Shown here: one piece after another, positions 14,001-27,700 of the stretch
Position numbering within the stretch: the first letter of the stretch is position 1
Layout of the letters: each line of letters begins with the position of its first letter
Assembly: GCF_018991925.1 (NCBI RefSeq)
Contig: NW_024756803.1
Span: 1-64,000, forward strand
Reading direction: 5' to 3'
Origin: Homarus americanus
Lineage: Eukaryota; Arthropoda; Malacostraca; Decapoda; Nephropidae
DNA length: 64,000 nucleotides
Position numbers and translations under genes: made by a program
The notes under the pieces: generated by a model
Seen by the model: only the letters and a program-made list of their open reading frames with translations
Database searches by the model: none
What the model was told of the DNA's origin: nothing

Positions 14001-14260
14001 TGTGTACCTGGTAGTGTCAGAGGTGTACCTGGGAGTGTCAGGGTGTACCTGGGAGCATCAGAGGTGTACCTGGGAGTGTCTGAGACATGCCTGGGAGTGT
14101 CTGAGGTGTACCTGGGAGTGTCAGAGGAGTACCTGGGAGTGTCAGAGGTGTATCTGGGAGTGTCTGGGGTGTCCCTGGGAGTGTCAGAGGTGTACCTGGG
14201 TGTCAGAGGTGAACCTGGGAGTATCGGAGGTGTACCTGGGAGTTTCGGAGGTGTACCTGG
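8000..14260 (+). repeat. Base repeat with recurring B and D signatures
   Basis: Three B signatures (TGGGATTATTAG) sit at about 8,381, 10,010 and 11,881, each followed by GGAGAGTCAGAGG-like or similar text and then CTGGCAGTGTC units. D signatures (TCTGGGGTGTCCCTGGGAG or close forms) occur at about 9,298, 10,290, 11,328, 12,175, 13,018 and 14,165. They are spaced about 0.85-1.15 kb apart and usually followed by CCTGGGTGTCAGAGGTGAAC. This spacing suggests an approximately 1-kb higher-order unit. A B' element lies near 10,433. No gene is visible. Confidence 0.8.
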
Positions 14261-17200
14261 GAGTGTCTGGTGTACCTGGGTGTCAGTGGTGTACCTGGGG
14301 TGACAGAGGTGTACCTGGGGTGTCAGGGTGTGCATGGGGTGTCAGAGGTGTACCTGGGGTGTCAGGGTGTGCAGGGTGTGGGGTGTACCTGGAGTGTCAG
14401 AGGTGTACCTGGGAGTGTCAGGAGTGTACCTGAGAGTGTCTGGGGTGTACCTGGAGTGTCAGGGAGTACCTGGGGTGTCAGAGGTGTGTGGGGTGTCAAG
14501 GTGCACCTGGGAGTGTCTGAGGTGTACCTGGGAGTGTCTGAGATGTGCCTGGCAGTGTCGCCGGTGTACCTGGGAGTGTCAGCGGTGTACCTGGGAGTGT
14601 CAGAGTGTACGGAAGTGTCAGAGGTGCCTAGGAGTGTCAGAGGTGTGTCTGGGAGTGTCAAGGTGCACCTGAGGTGTTTGAGGTGTACCTGGGAGTGTCT
14701 GGATGTACCTAGCAGTGTCGGCGGTGTACCTGGGAGTGTCAGCGGTGTACCTGGGAGTGTCAGAGGTGTGCCTGGGAGTGTCAGGGGTGTACCTGGGGTG
14801 TCAGGGTGTACCTGGGAGTGTCAGAGGAGCCTGGGAGTGTCAGGTGGTGTACCTGGGAGTGTCTGGAGGTGTCCTGGAGTGTCAGAGGTGTACCTGGTGT
14901 CCAGAGGTGAACCTGGGAGTGTCAGGGGTGTACCTGGGAGTGTCCGGAGGTGTGCTTGGGAGTGTTGGAGGTGCACCTGGGGTGTCTGAGGTGTACCTGG
15001 GTGTGTCAGTGTACCTGCAGTGTGAGGTGTACCAGGTGTCAAGGGTGTGCCTGGGAGTGTCAGAGTGTACCTGGGGTGTCTGAAGTGTACCTGGGAGTGT
15101 TCAGGAGTGTACCTGGGAGTGTCTGAGGTGTACCTAGAGTGTCAGTGGGTGTACCTGGGAGTGACAGAGAGTGTACCTGGGAGTGTCAGAGGTGTACCTG
15201 GGGTGTCAGAGGTGTACCTGGGAGTGTCAGGGTGTACCTAGGAGTGTCAAGGGTGTACCTGGAAGTGTCAGAGGTGTACCAAGGGTGTCTGGAGTGTGCA
15301 CGGAAGTGTCTGGGGGCGTGCCTGGGAGTGTCAGAGGGTACCTGGGGTGTCGGTGGTGTGCCTGGGAGTGTCTGGAGTGTCCTGGGGTGTCAGAGGTGAC
15401 CTGGGAGTGTCAGAGGTGAACCTTGGAGTGTCAGGTGTGCCTGGGAGTGTCGGAGGTGTACCTGGGGTGTTGGAGGTGCACCTGGGGAGTGTCTGAGGTG
15501 TACCTGGGTGTGTCGGAGGTGTACCTGCGAGTGTGAGGGTGTGCCTGGGAGTGTCAGGGGTGTACCTGGGAGTGTAGAGGTGTACCTGGGGGTGTCTGGG
15601 GTGTACCTGGGGTGTTCAGAGGTGGCACCTGGGAGTGTCTGGGGTGTACAGGAGTGTCAGTGGTGTACCATGGGGTGACAGAGGTGTTCCTCGAAGTGTC
15701 AGAGGTGTACCTGGAAGTGTCAGACAGTGTACCTGGGAGTATGGGGAGTACCTGGAGTGTCAGTGAACCTGGGAGTGTCAGCGGTGTACATGGGGTGACA
15801 TTTTGTGCCTGGGGTGTCAGAGGTGTACCTGGAGTATCGGAGGTGTGCCTGGGGTAAGTCAGAGGTGTACCTGGGGTGTTAGAGGTGTACCTCGGCGTGT
15901 CAGAGGTGTGCCTGGGAGGGTGAGGGTGAACCTGGGGTGTCAGAGGTGTACCTGGAGTGTCACGAGGTGTACCTCAGGTGTCTGAGGTGTACCTGGTAGT
16001 GTCATTGGTGTGCCTGGGAGTGTCAGGGTGTACCTGGAAGTGTCAGAGGTGTGGGAGTGTCGGAGGTGTACCTGGGAGTGTCAGAGTGTGCCTGAGAGTG
16101 TCTGAGGGTGTACCTGGAGTGTCAGAGGTGCCTGGGAGTGTCTGAGGTGTGTCTGGGGTGTCCAGGTGCAACTGAGAGTGTCTGAGGTGTACCTGGGGTG
16201 TCTGGATGTACCTGGCAGTGTCCGGTGTGCCTGGGAGTGTCAGCGGTGTACCTGGGAGTGTCAGAGTTGTACTGGAAGTGTCAGAGGTACCTGGGAGTGT
16301 CAGAGGTGTGTCTGGGAGTGTCAAGGTGCACCTGAGAGTGTTTAGTGTGCCTGGGTGTCAGAGATATACCTGGCAGTGTCAGTGGTGTACCTGGAGTGTC
16401 AGCGGTGTACCTGGGAGTGTCAGAATGTGCCTGGGAGTGTCAGAGGTGTGCAAGTGTCAGGGGGTGTGCGAGTGTCAGAGAACTGCGGAGTGTCAGTGGT
16501 GTACCTGGGAGTGTCTGGGGTGTCCTGGAGTGTCAGGAGGTGTACCTGGGAGTGTCAGGGTGAACCTGGGAGTGTCAGGGGTGTGCCTGGGAGTGTCGGA
16601 GGTGTACTTGGGGGTGTTGGAGGTGCACCTGGGAGTGTCTGGGGTGTTCCTGGGTGTGTCAGTGTGCCTGCAGTGTGAGGGTGTGCCTGGGATTTTCAGG
16701 GGTGTGCCTGGGGGTGTCAGAGGTGTGCCTGGGAGTGTGTCTGAGGTGTGCCTGGGGTGTTCAGAGGTAAACCTGGGAGTGTCTGAGGTGTACCTGGTAG
16801 TGTCAGTGGTGTACCTGGGGTGACAGAGGTGTGCCTGGGAGTGTCAGAGGTGTGCCTGGGGTGTCAGAGGTGTGCCTGGGAGTGTCAGAGGTGTACCTGG
16901 GGAGTGTCAGGGAGTGTACCTGAGGTCGTCAGAGGTGTGCCTGGGGTGTCTGGAGTGTACCTGGGAGTGTCTGAGGCGTACCTGGGAGTGTCAGAGGAGT
17001 ACCTGGGAGTGTCAGTGAGGTGTACCTGGGAGTGTCTGGAGAGGTGTCCCAGAGTGTCAGGGGGTGCACCGAGTGTCAGAGGTGAACCTTGGAGTGTCAG
17101 GGGGTGTGCCTGGGGTGTCGGAGGTGTACCTGAGGTGTTGGAGGTGCACCTGGGAGTGTCTGAGGTGTACCTGGGTGTGTCAGAGGTGTGCCTGCAGTGG

Positions 17201-17690
17201 CAGGGGTGTGCCTGGGGTGTCAGGGGGTGTACCTGGGGAGTGTCAGGGGGTGTGCCTGGGAGTGTCTGAGGTGGCACATGGGTGTTCAGAGGTGTGCCTG
17301 GGGTGTCTGGTGTACCAAGAGGTGTCAGTGGTGTACCTGGGGTGACAGAGGCGTTCCTCAGGTGTCAGAGGTGTACCTGGAGTGTCAGACGGTACCTGGG
17401 GTATGGGAGGAGTACCTGGGAGTGTCAGAGGTGAACCTGGGAGTGTCAGCGGTGTGCCTGGGAGTGACATTGTGTACCTGGGAGTGTCAGAGAGTGTACC
17501 TGGGAGAATCGGAGGTGTGCCTGGGAGTGTCAGAGAGGTGTACCTGGGTGTTGGGGTGTGCCTCAGGTGTCAGAGGTGTGCCTGGGAGGGTGAGGGGGTG
17601 AACCTGGGAGTGTCAGAGGTGTGCCTGGGAGTGTCTGGGGTGCTCAGGTGTCAGAGGTGTGCCTGGTAGTGTCATTGGTGTGCAGGGTGT
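14260..17690 (+). repeat. Variant domain: CCTGGGGTG / GTGTGCC units
   Basis: In this domain many units lack the A of CTGGGAGTG, giving CCTGGGGTG and a 20-bp unit. Many also carry GTGTGCC in place of GTGTACC. Both changes are uncommon immediately to the left and fade after about 17.7 kb, so they mark a locally homogenised subfamily. Phase interruptions follow from the 20-bp units. Similar text reappears at about 34.5-35.3 kb and 54.3-54.95 kb. No gene is visible. Confidence 0.85.
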
Positions 17691-18760
17691 CAGACGTGTG
17701 CCTGGGAGTGTCAGAGGTGTACTTGGGAGTGTCGGAGGTGTACCTGGGACTGTCAGAGGAATACCTGGGAGTGTCAGGGGTGTACCTGGGAGTGTCAGTG
17801 GTGTACCTGGGAGTGTCTGAGGTGTACCTTGGAGTGTCAGAGGTGTTTTTTGGAGTATCTGAGGAGTACCTGGGAGTGTCTGAGGTGTACCTGGGATTGT
17901 CTGAGGAATTACCTGGGAGTATAAGTGTTGTACCTGGGAGTATCCGAGATGTACCAGGGAGTGCCAGAGGTGTACCTGGGAGTGTCAGTGGTGTACCTGG
18001 GAGTGTCAGAGGTGTACCTGGGAATGTCTGAGGTGTACTTGGGGAGTGTATGAGGCACCTGGGAGTGTCAGGTGTGTACCAGGGAGTGTTAGAGGAGCAC
18101 CTGCGAGGCAGTCAGGAGGTGTACCTGGGAGGTCATAGGTGTACCTGGTAATGCTCAGGTGTAATCTGGGAGTGTCAGAGGTGCACCTGGGACTATCAGA
18201 GGAGTACATGGGAGGCTCAGGGTTGCACCTGAGTGTCAGTGGTGCACCTGGGAGTGTCTGAGGTGTACCTGGAGTGTCTGAGGTGTACCTGGGAGTATCT
18301 GAGGTACATGGAGTCAGGAGGTGCATCACCTGGCAGTGTCAGCGGTGTACCTGGAAGTGTCAGCGGTGTACCTGGGAGTGTCAGGGTGGCTCCTGGAGTA
18401 TCAAAGGGGTGTACCTTGGAGTGTCAGGAGGTATTTTTGGGAGTATCTGAGGAGTACCTGGGAGTGTCTGAGGTACCTGAGTGTCTGGAGGAGTACCTGG
18501 GAGTAAGTGTTGGACCTGGGAGTATCAGATGTACCCAGAGAGTGCCAGAGGCACCTGGGAGTGTCAGTGGTGTACCTGGGAGTGTCAGGAGGTGTACCTG
18601 GGAATGTCTGAGGGGTGTACCTGGGAGTGTGTATGAGGTGTACCTGGGAGGTCAGGTGTGTGTACCAGGAAGTGTGAGAGGTGTAACCTGGCAGTAAGTC
18701 AGCGGTGCCTGGGAGTGTCAGAGGAGCAACCTGGGAGTTTTAGGAGGTGTACCTGGGAGA
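17690..18760 (+). repeat. HOR-A tandem pair (about 588-bp period)
   Basis: Two HOR-A anchors (T-run followed by GGAGTATCTGAGGAG) lie at about 17,845 and 18,433, 588 bp apart, which is exactly 28 x 21. Between them the order is GTATAAGTGTTGTACC, a CCAGGGAGTGCCAGAGG unit, a GTATGAGG unit, CAGGTGTGTACCAGGGAG, CACCTGCGAGG, GGTGTACCTGGTAATG, and GACTATCAGAGGAGTACATG. The same order recurs at 34.4-35.3 kb and 41.3-42.0 kb, which is why I treat it as a true higher-order unit. Confidence 0.85.
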
Positions 18761-21700
18761 CTCAGGAGGCATACCTGCAGTGTCAGAGGTGTACCTGGCA
18801 GTGTCAGAGGTGTACTCTGGGACTGTCTGAGGTGTACCTGGGAGTGTCGTGGAGGTGTACCTTGGATTGTCGGCGGTGTATCTGGGAGTGTCAGCTGCAC
18901 CTGGGAGGTCTGAGGAGGCAATTCAGAGGTCATAGGTGTACCTGGGAGTGTCTGGACGTAAATCTGGGAGTGTCAGAGGTGCACCTGGGAGGTCAGGGGT
19001 GTACCTTGGGAGTGTCAGCGGTGTACCTGGGAGGCCTGTAGAGGTGTACCTGGGAGTATTGAGGTGTACCTGGGAGTGTCTTAGGTGTAATTTGGGAGTG
19101 TCAGAGGTGGACCTGGATTGTCAGGGATGTAACTGGGGAGTGTCTGAGGTGCACCTGGCAGTGTCTGAGGTACCTGCAGTGTCAGCGGTGCGGAATCTGG
19201 GAGTGTCAGCAGGTAATCTGGGAGGTCAGAGGCACCTGGGAGGTCAGGAGGTGTACCTGGGAGTGTCACAGGTGTGTACCTGGTAGTGTCAGTGGTGTAC
19301 CTGGGAGTGTCAGAGGTGTATCTGGAAGTGTCATTGGTGTCCTGGGAGTGCCGAGGTGTGTGGCTCCGGAAGTGTCAGAGGTGTACCTGGAGTGTCAGAG
19401 GTGTACCTGGGAGTGTCTATGTATCTTAAAGTGTCAGGAGGTGTCCCTGGGAGTGCTCAGTGCGTACCTGGGAGTGTCTGATGTACCTGGGAGTTTATGT
19501 GCACGGGAATATCTGAGGTGTTTATGAAGGTGAGAGGTGTACGGTGTCAGCGGTGTACCTGGGAGGTCAGCGGTGAAAACTGGGAGGCTGGGGCGGTGTA
19601 CCTGGGAGTTTCCAGAGGTGGCCCTGACTATTAGAGGTACCTGGGAGAGCCTCAGAGGTATTACCTGGGAGTGTCTGAGGTCGCACCTGGCAGTGTCTGG
19701 AGGTGCACCTGGCAGGCCGCGGTGTACCTGGGAGGCCAAAGGTGTACCTGGGAGTGCCAGAGGTGTAATTTTGGTAGTGTCAGAGGTGTACCTGGGAGTG
19801 TCAGGGGTGTACCTGGGAGCATCAGGAGGTGTACTCCAAGAGTACCCGGAGGTACCTTGGGAGTGTCTGAGGTGTACCTGGGAGGCCAGAGGAGTACCTG
19901 GGAGGCCAGAGGTGTATCTGGGAGTGTCTGGGGTGTCCTCGAGTGTCAGGAGGTGTACCTGGGTGTCAGGAGGTGAACCTGGGACATCAGGTGTACCTGG
20001 GAGTTCGGAGGTGCACCTGGGAGTGTCAGGAGGTGTTCCTGGGAGTGGCCAGAGGCTTCACCTGGGAGGCTGTCTGAGGTGCACCTGGGCGTGTCTGAGG
20101 TGTACTTGGCAGTGTCTGAAATGCACCGGGAATGTCAGGGGTATACCTTGGAGCATCAAAGGTGTACCTTGGAGTGTCAGGAGGTGTTTTTCGGGAGGTT
20201 CTGAGGAGTACCTGGGAGGTCTTTTTGAGGTGGCACCTGGGAAGCTCAGAGAGTACCTGGGAGTGTAAGTGGTTGTACCTGGGAGTATCAGAGAAGTACC
20301 TCAGGAGTGGCCAGAGGTGTACCTGGGAGTGTCAGTGGTACCGGGAGTGTGAGGAGGTGTAACTGGGAGTGCTGTGTGTGTGTACCAGAGAGTGTCAGAG
20401 AGGCACCTGCGAGTGTCAGAGGTGTATCTGGGAGGTCAGGGGTACCTGGGAGGCCAGAGATGTACCTGGAAGTGCTGTCAGGAGGTGTACCTTGAGTGTC
20501 AGGAGGCACCTGAGTGTCAGTGGTGTGCACCTGGGAGTGGCCAGGAGGTGTAATCTGGGAGGCTCAGGAGTGCACCTGAGGAGTGTCTGGAGCTTGCACC
20601 TGGAAGTGTCAGAGGAGGCCTGGGAGGCTTGAGGCTCAGAGTGCCTGGTGCACCTGAGAGTGTCTGAGGTGTAAATTTGGAGTGTCTGAGATGTACCTGG
20701 CAGTGTCAGCGTGTGTACCTGGGAGTGTCGCAAGCAGAACTGGGAGTGTAAGAGGTGTACCTGGAAGTGTCAGAGGAGCACTGGAGTGGCTGGGGAGGTG
20801 GTCTGGGAGGCCAAGGTGCACCTGAGAGGCTTGAGGTCTACCTGGGAGTGTCTGAGATGCACCTGGCAGGCCATGGTGTCCCTGGGAGGCCAGAGGTGTA
20901 CCTGGGAGTGTCAGAGGTACCTGGGAGTGTCAGGGGTGTACCTGGGAGGCCATGAGTACCTGAGTGTCAGTGGTGTGTACCTGGGAGTGTCTGGGGTGTC
21001 CTGGGAGGCTCAGAGGTGCTCTGGGAGGCCAGAGGTAAACCTGGGAGTGTCAGGGGTGTACCTGGGAGTGTCGGAGGTGTACTCTGGGAGGCTGGAGGTG
21101 CACCTGGGAGTGTCTGAGGCACCTGCGTGTCGGGAGGTGCACCTGCGAGTGGAGGGTGCACCTGGGAGTCAGGTGTACCTGGGAGTGTCAGAGGTGTACC
21201 TGGGAGTATCTGAGGTGTACCTGGGAGTGTTCAGAGGTGTACCGGGGAGGCCAGAGGTGGCACCTGGGAGGCCATAGGTGTACCTGGTAGGCCAGTGCAC
21301 CTGGGAGGTCAGAGGTGTATCTGAAGTGTCATTGGTGTCCTGGAGTAACAGAGGTGTGTGTCTGAAGTGTCAGATGTGTACCTGGCGCTGGGGTGGTATA
21401 CCTGGAGTGTCTGATGTTTACCTGGGAGTTTCTGAGGTGTACCTGGGAATATCTGAGGTGTATATGGAGTGTGAGTGTGTACGGCGTCAGCGTGTACCTG
21501 GGAGTGTCAGCGGTGAAACTGGGAGTGTCAGCGGTGTACCGGGAGTCTAGAGGTATACCTGGGATTATTAGAGGTGTACCCGATATCGAGACAATCTGGG
21601 AGTGTCTGAGGTGTACCTGGCAGTGTCTGAGGTGTACCTGGCAGTGCCGGGCGGTGTACCTGGGAGTGTCAGCGGAGTTCTGGGAGGCCAGAGGCACTTG

Positions 21701-24700
21701 TAGTGTCAGAGGTGTACCTGGGAGTGCTCAGGGTAAAAATGGCACGGTGTACCTGGGAGTGTCTGAGTGTACCTGGGAGTGCCTGAGGTGTACCTGGGAG
21801 GCCAGAGGAGTACCTGGGAGTGTCAGAGGTGTATCTGGAGTCTGGGTGTCTCGGAGGGACAGGAGGTGTACCTGGGTGTCAGAGGTGAACCTGGGAGTAT
21901 CGGAGGACCGCGAGTTTCTGGAGGTACCTGGGAGGCCAGAGGTGTACCTGGGAGTGTCAGAGGCTCTGGAGTGTCTGAGGCGCACCTGGGCGTGTCTGAG
22001 GTGTAATTTGGCAGTGTCTGAAATGTACCTTGGAACGCTCAGGTATACCTGGGAGCATCAAAGGTGTACCCTTGGAGTGTCAGGAGGTGTTTTGGGAGCA
22101 TCTGAGGAGCACCTGGGAGTGTCTGAGGTGCACCTGCTGGGAGTGCTCAGAGGAGTAGCTGGGAGGTAAGTGTTGCACCTGGGAGACCAGAGAAGCACCA
22201 GGGCGTGCCAGAGGTGCACCTGGGAGGTCAGTGGTGTGTTCCTGGGGAGTGCATGAGGTGTACCTGGGAGTGTCAGGTGTGTACCAGGAGAGGTCAGAGG
22301 AGCACCTGAGTGTCAGGAGGTGTATCTGGGAGGCTCAGGTGTACCTGGGAGTGCCAGAGATGTACCTGGAAGTGCCTGAGGTGTACCTTGGAGTGTCAGA
22401 GGTGTACCTGGGAGGCTCATGGTGTACCTGGGAGTGTCAGAGAGGTGTACCTGCGAGTGTCAGGAGGTACCTGGGAGTGTCTGGAGGGGTGCACCTGGAA
22501 GTGCCTGGGTGAGGAGCACCCAAGTGTCAGAGGTGTGTCTGGTTTGGCGGGGTGCACCTGAGAGGTCTGAGGTGTACCCTGGGAGGTCTCAGGATGCACG
22601 TGGCAGTGTCAAAGGTGTACCTGGGGAGTGTCAGCGTGGTGTACCCGAGTGTCAGGAGGTGTACCTGGAAGTGTCAGAGGAGTACCTGGGAGTGTCAGGA
22701 GGTGTGGCTGGGAGTGTCAAGGTGCACCTGAGAGTGTTTCTGAGGTGTACCTGGGAGTGTCTGAGATGCACCTGGCAGTGTCAGCGGTGTGCACCTGGGA
22801 GGTCAGCGGTGTACCTGGGAGGTCAGGAGGTGGCACCTGGGAGTGTCAGAGGTGCACCTGGGAGTGTCAGGGGTGCACCTGGGAGTGTCAGAGGAGTACC
22901 TGGGAGCAAGCCAGTGGTGCACCTGGGAGTGTCTGGGGTGTCCCTGGGAGGTCAGAGGTGTACCTGGGAGGCCAGAGGAACCTGGGAGGTCAGGGTGTAC
23001 CTGGGGAGTGTCGGAGGTGTATTAGAGTGTTGAGGTGCACCTGGAAGTGTTCCGAGGTGTACCCTGGTGTGTCGTGGAGGTGTACCTGCGAGTGTGAGGG
23101 TGTACCTGGGGAGGCCAGGGGTGTGCACCTGGGAGTGTCAGAAGTGTACCTGGGAGTGTCTGAGGTGTACCTGGGGAGTGTTCAGAGGCACCTGGGAGTG
23201 TCTGAGGTGCACCTAGAGTGTCAGTGGTGTACCTGAGTGACAGAGGTGTACCTGGGAGGCTCAGAGGTGTACCTGGGAGGTACCTGGGAGTGTCAGGAGG
23301 TGCACCTGGGAGTGTCAGGGGTGTACCTGGAAGTGTCAGAGGTGTACCCTGGGAGGTCTGAGGCCTGGGAGTGTCTGAGGCGTACCTGGGAGGCACAGAG
23401 CACCTGGGAGGCTCAGGCACTTGGAGTGTCTGGGGTGTCCCTGGGAGTGTCAGAGGTGTACCTGAGTGTCAGAGGTGAACCCTGGAGGTCAGGGGTGGCA
23501 CCTGGGAGTGTCGGAGGTGTACCTGGGAGTGCTGGAGGTGCACCTGGGAGTGTCTGGAGGTGTGTCTGGGTGTGTCGGAGGTGTACCTGCGAGGTGAGGG
23601 ATGTACCTGGGAGTCAGGGGTGTACCTGGGAGTGTCAGAGGTGTACCTGGGGAGTGTCTGAGGTACCTGGGAGTGTCGGAGGTGTACCTGGCAGTGTCAG
23701 AGGTGTACCTGGGAGTGTCTGGGGTGTACCTGGGAGGCCGGGCGGTGTCCCTGGGAGTGTCAGGAGGTGTACCTGGGAGGTCAGAGGTGTACCTGGGAGT
23801 GTCAGGTGTACCTGGGAGGCCAGAGGAGTACCTGGCCTGGGTGTGTCGGAGGTACCCGCGAGTGTGAGGGGTGTACCTGGGAGTGTCAGGGGTGTACCTG
23901 GGAGTGTCAGAGGTGTACCTGGGAGTACTGAGGTACCTGGGAGTGTTCAGGTACCTGGGAGGTGTGAGGTTTACCTGGGAGTGTCAAAGGTGTACCTGGT
24001 AGTGTCAGTGGTGTACCTGGGAGTGTCAGAGGTGTATCTGGAAGTGTGGCTGGTGTCCCTGGGAGTGTCAGAGGTGTATTGAAGTGTCAGAGGTGTACCG
24101 GGAGTGTCAGAGGTGGCACCTGGGAGTGTCTGAGGCGTATCTTGAAGTGTCAGAGGTGTCCCTGGGAGTGTGGTGGTACCTGGGAGTGTCTGATGTTTAC
24201 CTGGGAGTTTCTGAGGTGTACCTGGGAATATTCGAGGTGTAGATGGAGTGTAGGTGTATGTGGCAGTGTCAGCGGTGGCACCTGAGTGTCAGCGGTGAAA
24301 CTGGGAGTGTCCACGGTGTACCTGGGAGTTTCAGAGGTATCTGGGATTATTAGAGGTGTACCTGGAGAGTCAGAGGCATACCCTGGGAGGTCTGGAGGTG
24401 TACCTGGCAGTGTCTGGAGGTGCACCTGGCGGGTGTCAGCGGTACCTGGGAGTGTCAGCGGTGTGGCACTGGGAAGGCCAGAGGTGCACCTGGTAGTGTC
24501 AGAGGTGCACCTGGGAGTGTCAGGGGTGCACCTGGGAGCATCAGAGGTGTACCTGGAGTGTCTGGAGGTACCTGGGAGTGTCTGAGGTGTACCTGGGAGG
24601 TTGGGAGAGTACCTGGGAGGTCAGAGGTGTATTCTGGGAGTGTCTCTTGGTGCCCTGGGAGTGTCAGAGGTGTACTCAAAAAGTCAGAGGTGAACTGGGA

Positions 24701-27700
24701 GACGGAGGTGTACCTGCGAGTTTCTGGAGGTGTACCTGAGGCCGAGGTACCTGGGAGGCCAGAGGCTTGCCTGGGGAGGCCTGGAGGCGTACTCTGGCGT
24801 GTCTGGAGGTGTACTTGGCAGTGTCTGAAATGTACCTGGAAATGTTGGGGTATACCTGGGAGTATCAAAGGTGTACTGAGTGTCAGAGGTGTTTTGGGAG
24901 TATCTGAGGAGTACCTGGAGTGTCTGAGGTACTCTGGGAGTGTCAGGAGAGTGAAGCTGGGAGGTAAGTGTTGTACCTGGGAGTATCAGAGAAGTACCAG
25001 GAGTGCCAGGAGGTGTACCTGGGAGGTCAGTGGTGTACCTGGGGAGTGTATGAGGTGTACCTGGGATGTCAGGGTGTGTACTCAGGAGAGTGTCAGAGGA
25101 GTACCTGGTGAGTGTCAGAGGTGTATCTGGAGTGTCAGGGGTGACCTGGGAGGTCAGAGAGATGTACCTGAAGTGTCAGAGGTACCTTGAGTGTCAGAGG
25201 TGTACCTGGGAGCAAGTCAGGGGTGTACCTGGGAGGCCAGAGGTGTACCTGGGAGGCCAGAGGTACCTGGAGTGTCTGTTGAGGTGTACCTGAAGTGTCA
25301 GAGGAGTACCTGGGAGTGTCAGGAGGTGTGTCTGGGAGTGTCAAGGTGCACCTGGAGAGTGCCCAAGGTGTACCTGGGAGTGTCTCAGATGTACCTGGCA
25401 GTGTCAGTGGTGTACCTGGGAGGCTGGGCGGTGTGCCTGGGAGGCCAGAGGTGTACCAAAAGTGTCAGGAGGAGTACCTGGAGCAAGCGAGAGGTGTGTC
25501 TGGGAGTGTCAAGGTGCACCTGAGAGTGTTTGAGTGTACCTGGAGTGTCTGAGATGTACCTGGCAAACCCATGTGTACCTGGGAGCTGTGCATCTGGCGT
25601 GGTCAGAGGCACCTGGGAGTGTCAGAGGTGCACCTGGGAGGCCAGGGGTGTACCTGGAGTGTCAGAGGAGCACCTGGGAGTGTCAGTGGTGCACCCGGGA
25701 GGTTCTGGGGGTGTCCCTGGGAGTGTCAGAGGTGTACCTGGAGTGTCAGAGGTGAACTGGGAGTGTCAGGGTGTACCTGGGAGTGTCGGAGGTGTACTTG
25801 GGGGTGTTGAGGTGCACCCTGGAAGTGTCTGAGGTACCTGGGTGTGTCGGGAGGTGTGCACCATGAGTGTGAGGGGTGTACCTGGAGTGTCAGGGGTGTA
25901 CCTGGGAGCAAGCCAGAAGGTACCTGGGTGTGTCTGAGGTGTACCTGGGAGTGCCCAGAGGTGTACCTGGGAGTGTCTGAGGTGTACCTAGAGGTTGGTG
26001 GTGTACCTGGGAGTGACAAAGGTGTACCTGGGAGTGTCAGAGGTGTACCTGAGTGTCAGAGGTGTACCTGGGGAGGCTCAGAGGTGTACCTGGGAGTGTC
26101 AGGGGTGTACCTGAAGTGTCAGGAGGTGTACCTGGGAGTGTCTGGAGGCACCTGGGAGTGTCTGAGGCGTACCTGGGAGTGTCAGGAGGAGCACCTGGGA
26201 GGTCAGGTGCGCCTGGGAGTGTTCGGGGTGTCCCTGGGAGTGTCAGAGGTGTGTACCTGGGAGGCCAGAGGTGAACTTTGGAGTGCTTGGTCAGGGGTGT
26301 ACCTGGGTGTCGGAGGTGTGCCTGGGAGTGTTGGAGGTGCACCTGGGAGTGTCTGAGGTGTACCTGGGGCCGAGGTGTACCTGCGAGTGTGAGGGGTACC
26401 TGGGAGTGTGAGGGTGTACCTGGGAGTGTCAGAGGTGTACCTGGGAGTGTCTGAGGTGTACCTGGGAGTGTCAGTGGTGTACCTGGGAGTGACAGAGGTG
26501 TTCCTTGAGTGTCAGAGGTGTACCTGAAGTGTCAGACGAGTACCTAGGAGTATGGGAGGTGCACCTGGGAGTGTTAGGTGAACCTGGGAGTGTCAGCGGT
26601 GTACCTGGGAGTGTCATAGTACCTGGGAGTGTCGGAGGTGTACCTGGGAGTATCGGAGGTGTACCTGGGAGTGTCAGAGGTGTACCTGTTGGTTAGAGGT
26701 GTACCTCGGAGTGTCAGAGGTGTACCTGGGAGGGTGAGGGTGAACCTGGGAGTGTCAGAGGTGTACCTGGAGTGTCTGGAGGTGTACCTCGGAGTGTCAG
26801 AGGTGTACCTGGTAGTGTCATTGGTGTACCTGGGAGTGTCAGAGGTGTACCTGGAAGTGTCAGAGGTGTACTTGGGAGTGTCGGAGGTGTACCTGGTATT
26901 AAAGGTGTACCTTGGAGCGTCAGGGGAGGCTGAGCATCTGAGGAGTGCACCTGGGAGTGTCTGAGGTGTACCTGGGAGTGTCTGAGGAATACCTGGGAGT
27001 ATAAGTAAGAGTACCTGGGAGTATCCGAGATGTACCAGGGAGTGCCAGAGGTGTACCTGGGAGGTCAGTGGTGTACCTGGGAGGCCAGAGGTGTCCCTGG
27101 GAACAAGTCTGAGGTGTGTACTTGGGAGCAAGGAGGGCACCTGGGAGTGTCAGGTGTGTACCAGGAGTGCCATCAGAGGAGTACCTTGCGGAGTGTCAGA
27201 GGTGTACCTGAGTGTCATAGGTGTACCTGGTAATTGGGGTGGTGTACCTGGAGTGTCAGAGGTACCTGGACTATCAGTGGAGGCATGGGAGGCCAGGGTT
27301 GCACTTGGGAGGCTGGGGTGGTGTACCTGGGAGTGTCTGAGGTGGCACCTGGGAGTGTCTGAGGTGTACCTGGGAGTGTCTGAGGTGCACATGGAGGCCA
27401 GGAGGCACCTGGCAGTGTCATGGTGCACCTGAAGTGTCAGCGGTGTACTTGGGAGGTCAGGGGTATACCTGGGAGACTGGAAGGTACCTGGAGGCCATAG
27501 GGTGTTTTTAGGAGCATCTGAGGAGTACCTGGGAGTTTTGAGGTACCCTGGGAGTGTTCCGAGGAGTACCCGAGTGTAAGTGTTGGACCTGGGAGTATCA
27601 GGAGATGCACCAGGAGTGCCAGAGGTGCACCTGGGAGGCCAGGCAGTACCTGGGAGTGCATGAGGTACCTGGGAGTGTCAGGTGGTGTACCAGAGAGTGT

